From NCBI GenBank assembly GCA_028823175.1, contig JAPKBZ010000026.1, positions 1-52,737 of the forward strand: a DNA stretch of 52,737 nucleotides, read 5' to 3'. The notes beneath the pieces are model-generated. The model ran no database searches, had not been told where the DNA came from, and saw only the letters and a list, made by a program, of their open reading frames with translations. Made by a program: the position numbers and the translations under genes. Positions 42,501-51,050 of the stretch are shown here, piece by piece; the first letter of the stretch is position 1; every line of letters starts with the position of its first letter. Source of the DNA: Myxococcota bacterium. Lineage in GTDB: Bacteria > Myxococcota_A > UBA9160 > UBA4427.

Positions 42501-43021
42501 CGGGGAACTCCCATGCCCGAAAGCTCACCCTCGCAAACGAGCGTGCCGTCCTCCTTCCGCATTTCGACGTCCGCGCGGAGTTTCTTGCGCCGGAAAAAGC
42601 GAACTCGCCCGCTCGTCGTCACGCGATCCCCCGGGAGAACTTGCCCCGAGAATTCAACATTGGCATCGGTAAAAACCGTCACTACTTTTTCAACTTCCTC
42701 GGCGCTGTATTGAAGCGCGTAGAGATAGATTCCCTGAGCGACGACGCCCGCCTGGGCCATCGCCTCCACCAGGATGACGCCCGGCGTAATCGGATTCCCT
42801 GGAAAATGACCGCGATAGAAATCGGAATTCTCGGGAAAACGATAGCTCGCGACGATGTGCTCCGAATCCAGTTCGTGAATCTCATCGATGAACCGAAAAG
42901 GGGCCTGTTGGGGAACCCTCTCCAGCACCTCGGCCGGGCTAAGCGGGGCCGATTCGGCCTCCGGAGAGCTGCCTGGGCCGTTTCGAGCACTTCCCGACAC
43001 TTCTACGCCGTCTCTAGCCAC
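42497..43021 (-). CDS. fabZ: FabZ-type 3-hydroxyacyl-ACP dehydratase
   Basis: 174 residues. After a Ser/Pro/Ala-rich N-terminal stretch of about 30, the hotdog fold begins with LERVPQQAPFRFIDEIHELD. HFPGNPITPGVILVEAMAQ near 92 contains the active-site His and Glu of FabZ. FSGQVLPGDRVTTSGRVRFF near 132 is the second strand set. It removes water from the 3-hydroxyacyl chain to give the trans-2-enoyl-ACP. The start overlaps the fabG end by eight bases. With the FabA-like protein, this gives the operon two different dehydratases. Confidence 0.9.
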   Translation of the reverse strand: MARDGVEVSGSARNGPGSSPEAESAPLSPAEVLERVPQQAPFRFIDEIHELDSEHIVASYRFPENSDFYRGHFPGNPITPGVILVEAMAQAGVVAQGIYLYALQYSAEEVEKVVTVFTDANVEFSGQVLPGDRVTTSGRVRFFRRKKLRADVEMRKEDGTLVCEGELSGMGVPR

Positions 43022-43742
43022 CGTACATTCCCCCGTTGACGTGGAGTACGCTGCCGTTCACATAATGCCCCCGGGTCGCGAGAAACGCGACCACATCGGC
43101 CACTTCATCGGCGTTGCCCATCCGGCCCTGGGGAATCCGCGCCAGGATTGCGTCCTTAACCTCCGAGGGAAGTTCCTCGGTCATTTCGGTGTCGATAAAG
43201 CCCGGTGCAACCGCGTTCACCAGGATTTCCCGGCCGCTCATCTCCTGAGCCAGGGATTTTGTGAAGGCATCGAGACCCGCCTTGACCATGGTATACGGAA
43301 TCTGCCCCGGGTTTCCGGTATGGCCGACGACGCTCGAGATATTGACGATTCGGCCGCTCTTGGCGCGCAGCATAAATCGCCTCAAAATGCCCTTGGACAG
43401 GTACCAAGTCCCCCGCGCCATGGCGCTCACCGCATCGTATTGATCCAGGCTCATGGAGAGCATGGGGGCGTTGACGTTGTAGCCGGCGTTGTTGACGAGA
43501 ACGTCGACCCGCCCCGCCTCCGCCTTGAGTTCCTTGATGAGTGCGTCCACTTCCGCTGCAACCGTAAGATCGGCCTGGACTCCGAAGGCTCCCGGAATTT
43601 CCTTCAGTAGAGCCTCCGCCTTGGCGGCGCTCGACCGATAGTGGACCGCCACCCGAAATCCCTCGGCGGCGAGCCGCCGAGCGCAAGCCGCACCGATGCC
43701 CGTTGCGCCGCCGGTCACCAGAGCGACGGGGGCATCGCTCAA
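43014..43742 (-). CDS. fabG: 3-oxoacyl-ACP reductase (FabG)
   Basis: 242 residues. TGGATGIGAACARRLA near 10 is the NADPH motif, NNAGYN near 82, Ser in NISSVVGHTG near 135, and YTMVKAGLDAFTKSLAQEM near 147 holds catalytic Tyr and Lys. VAPGFIDTEMTEELP near 178 and the closing GSVLHVNGGMYGG are classical FabG. It reduces the keto group after condensation. Overlaps: four bases (ATGA) with the FabA-like gene upstream and eight with fabZ downstream. Confidence 0.93.
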   Translation of the reverse strand: MSDAPVALVTGGATGIGAACARRLAAEGFRVAVHYRSSAAKAEALLKEIPGAFGVQADLTVAAEVDALIKELKAEAGRVDVLVNNAGYNVNAPMLSMSLDQYDAVSAMARGTWYLSKGILRRFMLRAKSGRIVNISSVVGHTGNPGQIPYTMVKAGLDAFTKSLAQEMSGREILVNAVAPGFIDTEMTEELPSEVKDAILARIPQGRMGNADEVADVVAFLATRGHYVNGSVLHVNGGMYGG

Positions 43743-44329
43743 CTCTCCATCCTCCCGCCCCGTGCGTTTTCCGAGTCGAGGGGATAGTCGGGGTAGTCGA
43801 TATCTCTAAAGAGGCCGACCCGGGCGCCCTTCACCGTGTAGATCTCGCTCTCGTCGACTAGGAGTCGCGCGTCGCCCACGACCAGCGCCGCTCCCGTGTT
43901 GCCCAGTTCCGCGTAGCGCTTGATGTCGACCTCATAGCGGACGACCCCATCGTGGGGGCGGATCTGCCCGAAAAATTCGACCTCTCCACAGCCGAGGGCA
44001 CGACCACTTCCCAGGCCGCCTCGCCAATTGCAGTAGAAGCCCAGCAACTGCCAGATCCCGTCGAGGCCGAGGCAACCCGGCTGCACTGGGTCGCCCTGGA
44101 AATGACACTGGAAGAACCAGTCGTCCAGGTTCACGTCGCGTTCGGCCACGATGCGACCGCGGTTCCTGTTCTGGCTGATTTCGACGATGCGATCGAGCAT
44201 CAGCATCGGAGGCGTCGGCAGACGCGCCTTCAGTTCGGCAGGCGCGTCCTCGACGAGCCGTCCGTAGGCGAAAGCAAGCAGTTCGGGCTTATCGAAGTGG
44301 GTCCGAGCTTTGAACGTTTCGTATTTCAT
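43739..44329 (-). CDS. fabA: FabA-type dehydratase/isomerase-like protein
   Basis: 196 residues from the ATG at 44329, which overlaps the fabH stop (ATGA); the frame further up is an artefact. LPTPPMLMLDRIVEI near 43, CHFQGDPVQPGCLGLDGIWQ near 83-102 (active-site His and Asp), GRALGCGEVEFFGQIRPHDG near 118 and KGARVGLFRDID near 172 match FabA throughout. FabA dehydrates and, in classic members, isomerises trans-2 to cis-3-decenoyl-ACP, the branch point for unsaturated chains. Pairing with a KAS I/II type enzyme in the same operon is therefore consistent with a double-bond-containing product. Confidence 0.92.
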   Translation of the reverse strand: MKYETFKARTHFDKPELLAFAYGRLVEDAPAELKARLPTPPMLMLDRIVEISQNRNRGRIVAERDVNLDDWFFQCHFQGDPVQPGCLGLDGIWQLLGFYCNWRGGLGSGRALGCGEVEFFGQIRPHDGVVRYEVDIKRYAELGNTGAALVVGDARLLVDESEIYTVKGARVGLFRDIDYPDYPLDSENARGGRMES

Positions 44330-45330
44330 TGGTCGGTTTCGGCTTTCCCAAAACGGGCAAGATACGAGGCCCAGGTCAGCCCCGAGCCCACGCCCACCAC
44401 GGCGATATCGTCCCCCGGCACCCACTTGTCCCAGTTCTGGGAGAGTACCGTGCCCGAACTCGCTGCACCTGTATTTCCGTACAACTCGACGTTCGAGTGA
44501 TGCCGGTCGGGGCCGATCTCGAAACGACGGCAGACGTTCTCGAGCATTCGCAAATTGGCCTGATGCCCGATGAAATGCAGCGCTCGGGACGGCGTCTCGA
44601 AGCGCTCCCGAAGCCGGTCGTAGCAGAGCCCGGTCTTCTTGATCGCAAAGGTCTGAACCGTGCGACCCTCCTGCTGAAAATAGCCCTGGCGGGGAATGAT
44701 CACCTTGTCGGCCCCCATTGGGTTCGACTCCAGGAAACTGCCCAAAATTTGGGCGGGGCCCGGGTGGCGAGTCGAAAGGACCGCCGCGAGGCCCGCGTCC
44801 CCCCAGAGCACCGCGGCGCTCCGGTCGGTGTAGTCCACGGTGGGCGTCATCGATTCCATGCTGACGAGCAGGATATAATCGGGCAGGGCCTCCTCGCGCA
44901 TCATGGAAAGCATGTGGATCCCGGCCAGGAAACTCGTGCAGGCGGAGTTTATGTCCAACGCCGGCGCCTGGATTTCGAGCAGCCGTGCCAAGTTACAGGC
45001 CTCCGCCGGCGAGGCGGTATCGGGCGCACAGCTGCCCCCGATGACCAGGCCCACGTCGTCGGCCGAAATTCCGGCCCGGGCCAGGGCGAGCCGGGCGGCC
45101 CGGGCTCCGAGTTCGGCGTTGCTGAACTCAGCCGCCTCCTGGGCCGCCCGGGACTCAGAGTTCCGGGTCTCCCGGATATAGTCGAGGGGCAGGACCGTCC
45201 GCCGGCACTCGATCCCCACGCGCTCGAGGATCCACTCGTCGTCGGTCCCGATATCGAGGGATTCGAGAAAAGCGTTGTCGATACAATTTTCGGGGTGAAA
45301 ATGTCCCACCCCTAGAAGATTTAAACCCAC
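44326..45330 (-). CDS. fabH: beta-ketoacyl-ACP synthase III (FabH-like)
   Basis: 334 residues from a GTG at 45330 with GGAGG seven bases upstream; a TTG at 45369 falls inside the -10 element and can be excluded. GLNLLGVGHFHPENCIDN is the normal FabH N-terminus. Catalytic residues: Cys in INSACTSFLAGIHM near 128, His in HFIGHQANLRML near 255 and Asn in ELYGNTGAASSGTVLSQNW near 283. It starts chains by condensing an acyl-CoA with malonyl-ACP; some relatives instead use aryl- or long-chain starters. It is the first gene of the run, directly behind the palindromic promoter. Confidence 0.91.
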   Translation of the reverse strand: MGLNLLGVGHFHPENCIDNAFLESLDIGTDDEWILERVGIECRRTVLPLDYIRETRNSESRAAQEAAEFSNAELGARAARLALARAGISADDVGLVIGGSCAPDTASPAEACNLARLLEIQAPALDINSACTSFLAGIHMLSMMREEALPDYILLVSMESMTPTVDYTDRSAAVLWGDAGLAAVLSTRHPGPAQILGSFLESNPMGADKVIIPRQGYFQQEGRTVQTFAIKKTGLCYDRLRERFETPSRALHFIGHQANLRMLENVCRRFEIGPDRHHSNVELYGNTGAASSGTVLSQNWDKWVPGDDIAVVGVGSGLTWASYLARFGKAETDQ

Positions 45331-45368
45331 AGGAAGCCCTCCAGGCCCGCCGAAGCGGGAACTTCTCA

Positions 45369-45396
45369 ATTATGACTCAGAGTCATGCGCGGTCAA
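45369..45396 (-). promoter_or_regulatory. promoter with palindromic operator for the acyl-synthase operon
   Basis: On the minus strand TTGACC (45396-45391) and CATAAT (45374-45369) are each one mismatch from sigma70 consensus, with a 16-base spacer. ATGACTC-A-GAGTCAT (45372-45386 as read on the plus strand) is a perfect 15-base palindrome filling the spacer and entering the -10. A bound dimer would block RNA polymerase. The expected transcript starts about 30 bases before the fabH GTG. Confidence 0.65.
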
Positions 45397-48233
45397 GGCT
45401 TCCCCAGATCGAGTTCAGCCACCAGCCCCGGCAACTCCTCACGCTCCACCACGCGCACTTCGACGCCCGCCGGGAAGGCCGACGCGAGTTCGCCGAAATA
45501 GTTGCGATCCGTCCGCGCCTCCACGATGACCACGATGCCCCGATCCTCCTCGCCCCGGATCAACCGACCGGTCATCTGTTTGAGATTCAGGAGCATCTTT
45601 CCCAGGCGATAGCGACGAAAGGCGTTCCCCCCCATCTCGGCCACTCGGGCTTCCCGGCGGCGACGCAACTCCGTGGGAACCTCAAAGGGTAATTTTTCGA
45701 TGACCACGGCCTGCAGATCGTCACCGGGAATATCGACGCCCTGCCAGAAGGTCCGGGAGCCGAGCAGGACACCCCCTCCCGGGAGAGCCCGAAAGCGGGC
45801 GACCAGGCCGCCCGGATCGTCCACCGCTCGGCGGGGGGCGAGAACCTCCATGGGATCGTCGGCGAGCGCGTCGCCCAGCAGGTCGGCCACATCGTTCATT
45901 CGGCGCAGACTCGTGAAGAGGCCCAGGGTTCGGCCCCCGAGCAGCCTCGCCAAGGTGGCGATGACCTCCGCCGTTTCGGTCACCGGATCCGGCCCATCGG
46001 ACCTCGAGCGCAGGGCGGCGACCCGCATATGATTGGGGTAGTCGAAGGGGCTCGCCGCGATGAGGCGATCGACGCCGAAGGAAGAGCGCTCCTCGAGCTC
46101 GAGCTCCCCCATCGCCGCGAAGGCGTCGCCCCCGACGAAGAGACTGGCCGAAACCGCTGAGAAGGATTCAAGGGGCTCCATGAATTGCTGGTGGAAGGCA
46201 CCCGCCGGCGAAACCGATCGAATCGCCAGCACCCAGCGATCGTAGGGAATGGCTAGGCGATCGAAAGCCGCCACCGTGTCGACACCGCTCTCGGCAAAAG
46301 CAAGACGAAGCCCAGTGGCGGCTTCGCGGAGGGCCTCCGCGTTGCGCTCCACGGGAGTCTGCCCATCGGCGCTGGCCGCGGGTTCTTCGTCAAAACTCCA
46401 CTCGGCACGGCGATCGAGTTCTTCGGCCAACCGAGCCAATCCATCCAAACGCTTGGCGGCCACCTCCGCCATGCGGGCCGCGCTGGGATAGGCACGCGCT
46501 GGGTCGACGGGCAACTGAACTTCGCCATAGTCGCTGGCGCGCTCGGCCACCGCTCGGCCCACCGCCGAAAAATCCAGCGCGAGAGAGCGACGCGCTTCGT
46601 TGACTTCCTTGGCGGCTTCGAGCCGCTGCTTTCGGGGCAGCAGTCCGCCCTGGGGTTCCCTTGCGCTGGTCAATTCACCCGGCGCGCCGAAAATTTCATC
46701 GACGCGCTCTCGAAGCTCCTCGGGCCGCACCACTCGGGCGTAGACTTCGTCGGCCACACCCGCGAGTTCATGGCCCTCATCGGCAATCACGTGTTCGAAG
46801 CGCGGGTAGTCGGGGGGCCAACGCAATAAGAGGTCGTGATTGGCCACGACCAGGTGCGCCTTGGCGAGAGCTCCCCGGCGCTGGCCGAACGGGCATGAGC
46901 GACGCTTCCCGCACTCCTCCCGGCTGCACTGCTCGGCCCGGCGGGCGACCGCGCGCTGAGCGAGATCGAGCAGGAGCGGATAGCGACGCAACAGGGCTCC
47001 GGAAAGCGACCCAACCTCGCCCCCGGGCCGAATCCGCGCACAGGCGAGCAACACCGCGTAGGCCCCACGATCCTCTTCCAGGAGGCCCGGGTCCGCCCCC
47101 ATGGCGAGGGTATCCTGGAGGCGCTGTTCGCAGACATAATTCGCACGCCCCTTGATGGAAAGCGCGCGCAGCCCCGGGTAGCCGAGCATGCGCGCCGCCG
47201 AGGCGATGTCCTTCTCGAGCAACTGGTCCTGGAGCAGTTTGGTTCGCGTTGAAATCACCAGGGGCGGGCGGGTGCCCGAATCCGGCCGATCCATGGCGAA
47301 GGGAATCGCCGCCGCCAGATAGGCCAGGGATTTGCCGACTCCCGTTCCCCCCTCGAGCAACAGGCTGCCGCCGTGGCGCAGCCCGTTGTGAAAGCCGCGC
47401 ATCAGGTCGATCTGCTCCCGGCGAACGCGATACCCCGGAAAGTGTCGCGCCCCCCGCTCGGCATCCGCGAGGACCCGGGCGATGGCCTCGGTCTCGTTGG
47501 GGACGGGCACCTCCTGGGATTCGCCCACGCGCACGTATTGCCCCACCCCGGGAGCGGACTCCTCGAAGCCTTCAGACCCACCCAGAAGTCCGAGCCAGAG
47601 CGAGTCGGGCAGCTGCCGCTTCAACACGCTGCGAGCGTGTCGGTAGCGGTCTTCACCCGCGCAGCTCTCGCGAGCGACGCTGCACAGCCAGTCGAGCCCC
47701 TCCATCGCCTCATCGAGGGGGCGCGCGGAACCGCTGCGCCCGAGCCGCGCCCGCACCGCTGCGCGCACGTCGGGCTCCCGGGCGTCCGGGTGGGTCAGCG
47801 CCAGCAATTCCTCGAGTTCGCCGAATCGGGCCCGGGCCAGGTTCGGCGCGATATCCCGGCCCAGGAAGGGTCGAACCGCTTCGGCGGAGTAGACGAGAAG
47901 GAGTCGGCCCTCGAGGATTTTTCCGATGCCCTCCGCGCAATCCGCGAGAGCTGGAGCCGAGGCGAGTTCCGGCGGCGCGAGCCCGGCGGCGGCGAGAACC
48001 CCTTCGCCAGGCGGGCGGCGGGGGCGGACGAGGGTTTCGAATCCCCTGGCCGGCTGTCCGTCGGCGTCTACGCAGACTGCGGCCACCGCGAGGATTTCAG
48101 CCGTGCGCGAGTCCCGCCCGCCGCTGGTCTCCAGGGCGACGAAGGCCACCGGGCCCACCGCCGCCAAAAAATCGCGGAGGCAACCCAGATCGCGATCCGC
48201 CGCCAGAGCGCTCAGGCCCGGGAGGCGGCTCAC
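45393..48233 (-). CDS. DinG/XPD-like helicase with exonuclease-like N-domain
   Basis: 946 residues. Residues 1 to about 180 resemble the DEDD exonuclease domain fused to some DinG proteins, but the first motif reads ALETSG rather than D-x-ETTG, so the first metal Asp is lost. The helicase has Walker A GGTGVGKSLAYLAAA near 293, iron-sulfur cysteines from YVCEQRL near 378 and QCSREECGKRRSCPF near 447, the box IADEGHEL (DEGH for DEAH) near 486, and motif VI QMTGRLIRGEEDRG near 895. It should unwind 5'-3' DNA structures, such as D-loops and RNA-DNA hybrids. GTG start behind GAGG, 22 bases after the ThDP gene. Confidence 0.9.
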   Translation of the reverse strand: MSRLPGLSALAADRDLGCLRDFLAAVGPVAFVALETSGGRDSRTAEILAVAAVCVDADGQPARGFETLVRPRRPPGEGVLAAAGLAPPELASAPALADCAEGIGKILEGRLLLVYSAEAVRPFLGRDIAPNLARARFGELEELLALTHPDAREPDVRAAVRARLGRSGSARPLDEAMEGLDWLCSVARESCAGEDRYRHARSVLKRQLPDSLWLGLLGGSEGFEESAPGVGQYVRVGESQEVPVPNETEAIARVLADAERGARHFPGYRVRREQIDLMRGFHNGLRHGGSLLLEGGTGVGKSLAYLAAAIPFAMDRPDSGTRPPLVISTRTKLLQDQLLEKDIASAARMLGYPGLRALSIKGRANYVCEQRLQDTLAMGADPGLLEEDRGAYAVLLACARIRPGGEVGSLSGALLRRYPLLLDLAQRAVARRAEQCSREECGKRRSCPFGQRRGALAKAHLVVANHDLLLRWPPDYPRFEHVIADEGHELAGVADEVYARVVRPEELRERVDEIFGAPGELTSAREPQGGLLPRKQRLEAAKEVNEARRSLALDFSAVGRAVAERASDYGEVQLPVDPARAYPSAARMAEVAAKRLDGLARLAEELDRRAEWSFDEEPAASADGQTPVERNAEALREAATGLRLAFAESGVDTVAAFDRLAIPYDRWVLAIRSVSPAGAFHQQFMEPLESFSAVSASLFVGGDAFAAMGELELEERSSFGVDRLIAASPFDYPNHMRVAALRSRSDGPDPVTETAEVIATLARLLGGRTLGLFTSLRRMNDVADLLGDALADDPMEVLAPRRAVDDPGGLVARFRALPGGGVLLGSRTFWQGVDIPGDDLQAVVIEKLPFEVPTELRRRREARVAEMGGNAFRRYRLGKMLLNLKQMTGRLIRGEEDRGIVVIVEARTDRNYFGELASAFPAGVEVRVVEREELPGLVAELDLGKP

Positions 48234-48255
48234 TTCGCCGGCCTCGTCCCTTGAC

Positions 48256-49902
48256 TCAGACGTAGATCCCGCCCTTGAATTCGCGATCCTGCTTGATCAT
48301 CACGTTGATCAGGGCAGGCTTGCCCGAAGCCGCCGCCCGCTCGAGAGCGGGGCGGAGTTCCTCGGGGCTCTCGACGTGTTCCCCGTGGCCACCGAGGGCC
48401 TCGACGACCTTGTCGTAGCGCGTCGGGTTGAGCAGAGTTCCGTCGAGCCTGTCCCAACCCAGCATGGCTCCCTGGGGACGCATCATCTGCCCCCACGCCG
48501 CATCGTTGCCGATGATCCCAATGACGGGCAGGTTGAAGCGAACAGCGGTATCGAACTCGAATCCGTTCAGCCCGAAGGAGCCATCCCCGTAGACAATCAC
48601 CACCCGCTTCTCGGGGTGGGAGAGTTGCGCGGCCAGGCCGAAAGGCATGCCGACGCCCAAGGTGCCCAGGGGGCCGGGATCCATCCAAGCGCCCTCTCCG
48701 CGAACGGGCAGGATCTTCGCCGCCGTCGCGACGATATCGCCCCCATCCCCGATCACGATGGGCGCGTCCAGGGTCTCGAGCCAATCGCGAACCTCGCGGC
48801 ACATCCGCTGAGGGTCCAGCGGACTCTCGTCGCTGTTGAGCTTGGCTTGGACCTTGGCCTCCGCCGCATCTTCGATTCCACGCAGTTCATCGCGCCAGGC
48901 GGTGAAGTCGAACTTCACCCCCTGCTCCTGCATTTCCTCGACGAGCAGGTCGAAGCTACAGGCGAGGTTGCCCACCAGGGGGACGTCGGTGCTCCGATTC
49001 TGTCCGATCAGGGTCGCGTCCATCTCCAACTGGATGATCTTGGCGTCGGCGGGAATCGTCTGGCCAAAGCGCATCCGGAAATCGAGCAGCGTACCCGCGA
49101 GCACGATGCAATCGATCTGCTGCATCGCATCCCGCCGGGAGCGGTTCAAGAACTCGGGGGATTCGAAGGGAACCGTCCCGCGCGCCATGCCGTTGGTGTA
49201 GGTCGGAATATGCGTCTCGCTGATGAAACGGTTCATGGCGGGACTCGCATTCGACCACTTCACGCTGGTCCCGGCCATCAGCATCGGGCGCTCCGCCGCC
49301 TGCAGCACCTCGATGGCGTTCTTGACCTCGGCCCGATCCGGAGAGACGCGCGGCGACTGGGTCCGAATGCGGGGCATCACCGCGTCCTCCCACTCGACCT
49401 GACCGTTCCAGGTATCCATGGGAATTTCGAGGAAGGCGGGACCCGGGATTCCCGAAACGGCGTGGCGGATCGCCAACTCGATGAATTCCGGGATGCGATC
49501 GGTCTGGTAGACAGCGTCACAGAATTTCGTAATGGGTCGAACGACTCCCAGGTGATCCATCTCCTGGAGTGAGCCCTTGCGAAGCTGGCTGAACGGACCC
49601 TGGCCGCCGAAAACCAAAATCGGCGAATTCGCCCGCCAGGCGTTGGCGATGCCCGTCACGCCATCGGTGACCCCGGGGCCGGCGGTGATCGCCGCCACCC
49701 CGATGCTGCCCGGGTTGCATCGCGCCCAAGAGTCCGCCGCGTGAACCGCGGCCTGCTCGTGGCGAACGTCGATGATGCGAATTCCCTCGTCAATACAGCC
49801 GTCATAGAGAGGCATGATATGACCGCCCGGAAGGGTAAAAAGCACTTCTACCCCGGCGTTCTTCAGGGCTCGTGCTGCCAGCTTGCCACCGTGTACGGGC
49901 AT
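48256..49902 (-). CDS. thiamine-diphosphate enzyme of the acetolactate synthase / 2-hydroxyacyl-CoA lyase group
   Basis: 548 residues. RHEQAAVHAADSWAR near 48 has the catalytic Glu of the pyrimidine-binding domain. TAGPGVTDGVTGIANAW near 74 and the middle FAD-like domain (170-330) follow. The pyrophosphate motif begins GDGSFGLNGFEFDTAVR near 455 and ends IIGND, binding ThDP and Mg2+. The order fits acetolactate synthase-like enzymes, including oxalyl-CoA decarboxylase and 2-hydroxyacyl-CoA lyase, which I cannot separate by eye. No regulatory subunit gene is adjacent, so biosynthetic ALS is less likely. Given the lipid-rich neighbourhood, a 2-hydroxyacyl-CoA lyase is plausible. Confidence 0.82.
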   Translation of the reverse strand: MPVHGGKLAARALKNAGVEVLFTLPGGHIMPLYDGCIDEGIRIIDVRHEQAAVHAADSWARCNPGSIGVAAITAGPGVTDGVTGIANAWRANSPILVFGGQGPFSQLRKGSLQEMDHLGVVRPITKFCDAVYQTDRIPEFIELAIRHAVSGIPGPAFLEIPMDTWNGQVEWEDAVMPRIRTQSPRVSPDRAEVKNAIEVLQAAERPMLMAGTSVKWSNASPAMNRFISETHIPTYTNGMARGTVPFESPEFLNRSRRDAMQQIDCIVLAGTLLDFRMRFGQTIPADAKIIQLEMDATLIGQNRSTDVPLVGNLACSFDLLVEEMQEQGVKFDFTAWRDELRGIEDAAEAKVQAKLNSDESPLDPQRMCREVRDWLETLDAPIVIGDGGDIVATAAKILPVRGEGAWMDPGPLGTLGVGMPFGLAAQLSHPEKRVVIVYGDGSFGLNGFEFDTAVRFNLPVIGIIGNDAAWGQMMRPQGAMLGWDRLDGTLLNPTRYDKVVEALGGHGEHVESPEELRPALERAAASGKPALINVMIKQDREFKGGIYV

Positions 49903-50111
49903 CGGAAAACCTCGTTGTGTTTGTTGGGGGTAGGGGGAGAGAAGCGAGCCGGAGGCTACCCGAATAGGCGGGGCTCAGGGGCTCAAGGGACCGAAGATAT
50001 CCCAATCCGGCGATTCGGCGCCAATGGCCTCGCCCGCGCTCGAAGAGGCCCTGCGGGTGCCTTGGGCCGGGCGGGTAGGCCCTCCTCGATGAATTTCCAC
50101 CCGAGCAAGAT

Positions 50112-50146
50112 AGAAAAAGGGGCGGGTCTCAAAGGAGGCCCGCCCC
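50112..50146 (-). terminator. Rho-independent terminator of pal
   Basis: GGGGCGGG (50119-50126) and CCCGCCCC (50139-50146) form an eight-pair GC stem with a 12-base loop. On the minus strand the stem is followed by TTTTTCTA. It starts 32 bases after the pal stop and is the clearest intrinsic terminator in the window. Confidence 0.85.
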
Positions 50147-50177
50147 TGGTCGAAGCTTTCGCTTCGTCGAATCTCTA

Positions 50178-50708
50178 CTAGCCGGCGGGCTCGAACTCCA
50201 CCCGCCGATTGGCTGACCAAGCTGCCTCGGTATTGCCACGGCGCAAGGGGCGCAGCTCCCCATAACTGACCACCATCATCTGGGATTGAGGGACTCCCAG
50301 GTTGGCGAGATAACGGCGCACCGCGGAAGCCCGGCGATCGCCCAGGGCCAGGTTGTACTCCTCGGTCCCCCGGTCATCACAGTAGCCAGCGATGACGACG
50401 GTCATCCCGGTGGCCGTGAGCTGCTCGGCCGCCGCCTCCAGGACCGGGACCGCGTCGGGGCGAATCTCGGAGCTATCGAACTCGAAGTGAACCATCCCCG
50501 GGTCCTGCCACGCGACGACAACCACCACGGCCTCTTCAGCGACGGCTGTTGCGCTCGCATCGCTGAACTCACTGCCCGTCTCCGAAGCCGCCGACTCCTT
50601 GTCATCGCTGGTCGTTGCACAACCTCCAAGGGCCAGGATAGAAGCCACCAGCAGGGCGAGAGCGCTGCGCGCCATAAACGTGTGATCCACGAAAAATAGT
50701 CGTTTCAT
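50178..50708 (-). CDS. pal: Pal-type peptidoglycan-associated lipoprotein
   Basis: 176 residues. The N-terminal SALALLVASILALGGC is a lipoprotein signal with a good lipobox (LGGC). After a Ser/Ala/Glu linker and an unusual run of Val (AVVVVVAWQD) comes an OmpA-C domain: VHFEFDSSEIRPDA near 72, GYCDDRGTEEYNLALGDRRA near 107 (the peptidoglycan-binding Asp and Arg) and SANRRVEF at the end. It ties the outer membrane to peptidoglycan. A second start at codon 12 is possible. No tolB, tolA or ybgF gene is next to it, unlike the usual tol-pal cluster. A strong terminator follows. Confidence 0.9.
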   Translation of the reverse strand: MKRLFFVDHTFMARSALALLVASILALGGCATTSDDKESAASETGSEFSDASATAVAEEAVVVVVAWQDPGMVHFEFDSSEIRPDAVPVLEAAAEQLTATGMTVVIAGYCDDRGTEEYNLALGDRRASAVRRYLANLGVPQSQMMVVSYGELRPLRRGNTEAAWSANRRVEFEPAG

Positions 50709-51050
50709 ATCCGATGAGGTCCTTTGCGGCCGATGACCAATTAAAGGTAGGGTGAGTTACCCGGCACCCCGCGAGGCACCGAAACACACGGGGCGGCAAG
50801 ATTGCCTCCGCGGGCTGTTGGCGAGATAATGCGGATTCTCGGCACTCCCCGCAAGGAAATCGACCCAGCTCCCGCCACGCCCCTCGGTTCGCCCTGTGCG
50901 AGACGCCTTTCGGGTCCCTTGCCTCCACCCCAAAACTGCCACGCGTGGACTATCATTCGCCTCCGCGCGCGCTCTGGAGAAGTTCCGGGTGAATACCGAG
51001 CGGGGGGCGGCAGTCCCAGGCCCGCCTGCATGGATCGGAGCGCTCTTCAG
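50709..51050. promoter_or_regulatory. intergenic region between pal and thiI with a candidate promoter
   Basis: No gene is visible in these 342 bases, although the thiI frame is open through most of it. TTGCCT (50802-50807) and GATAAT (50825-50830) with a 17-base spacer make a reasonable promoter for thiI on the plus strand. A 12-base CCACGCGTGG-type palindrome lies near 50939-50948. Confidence 0.4.
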
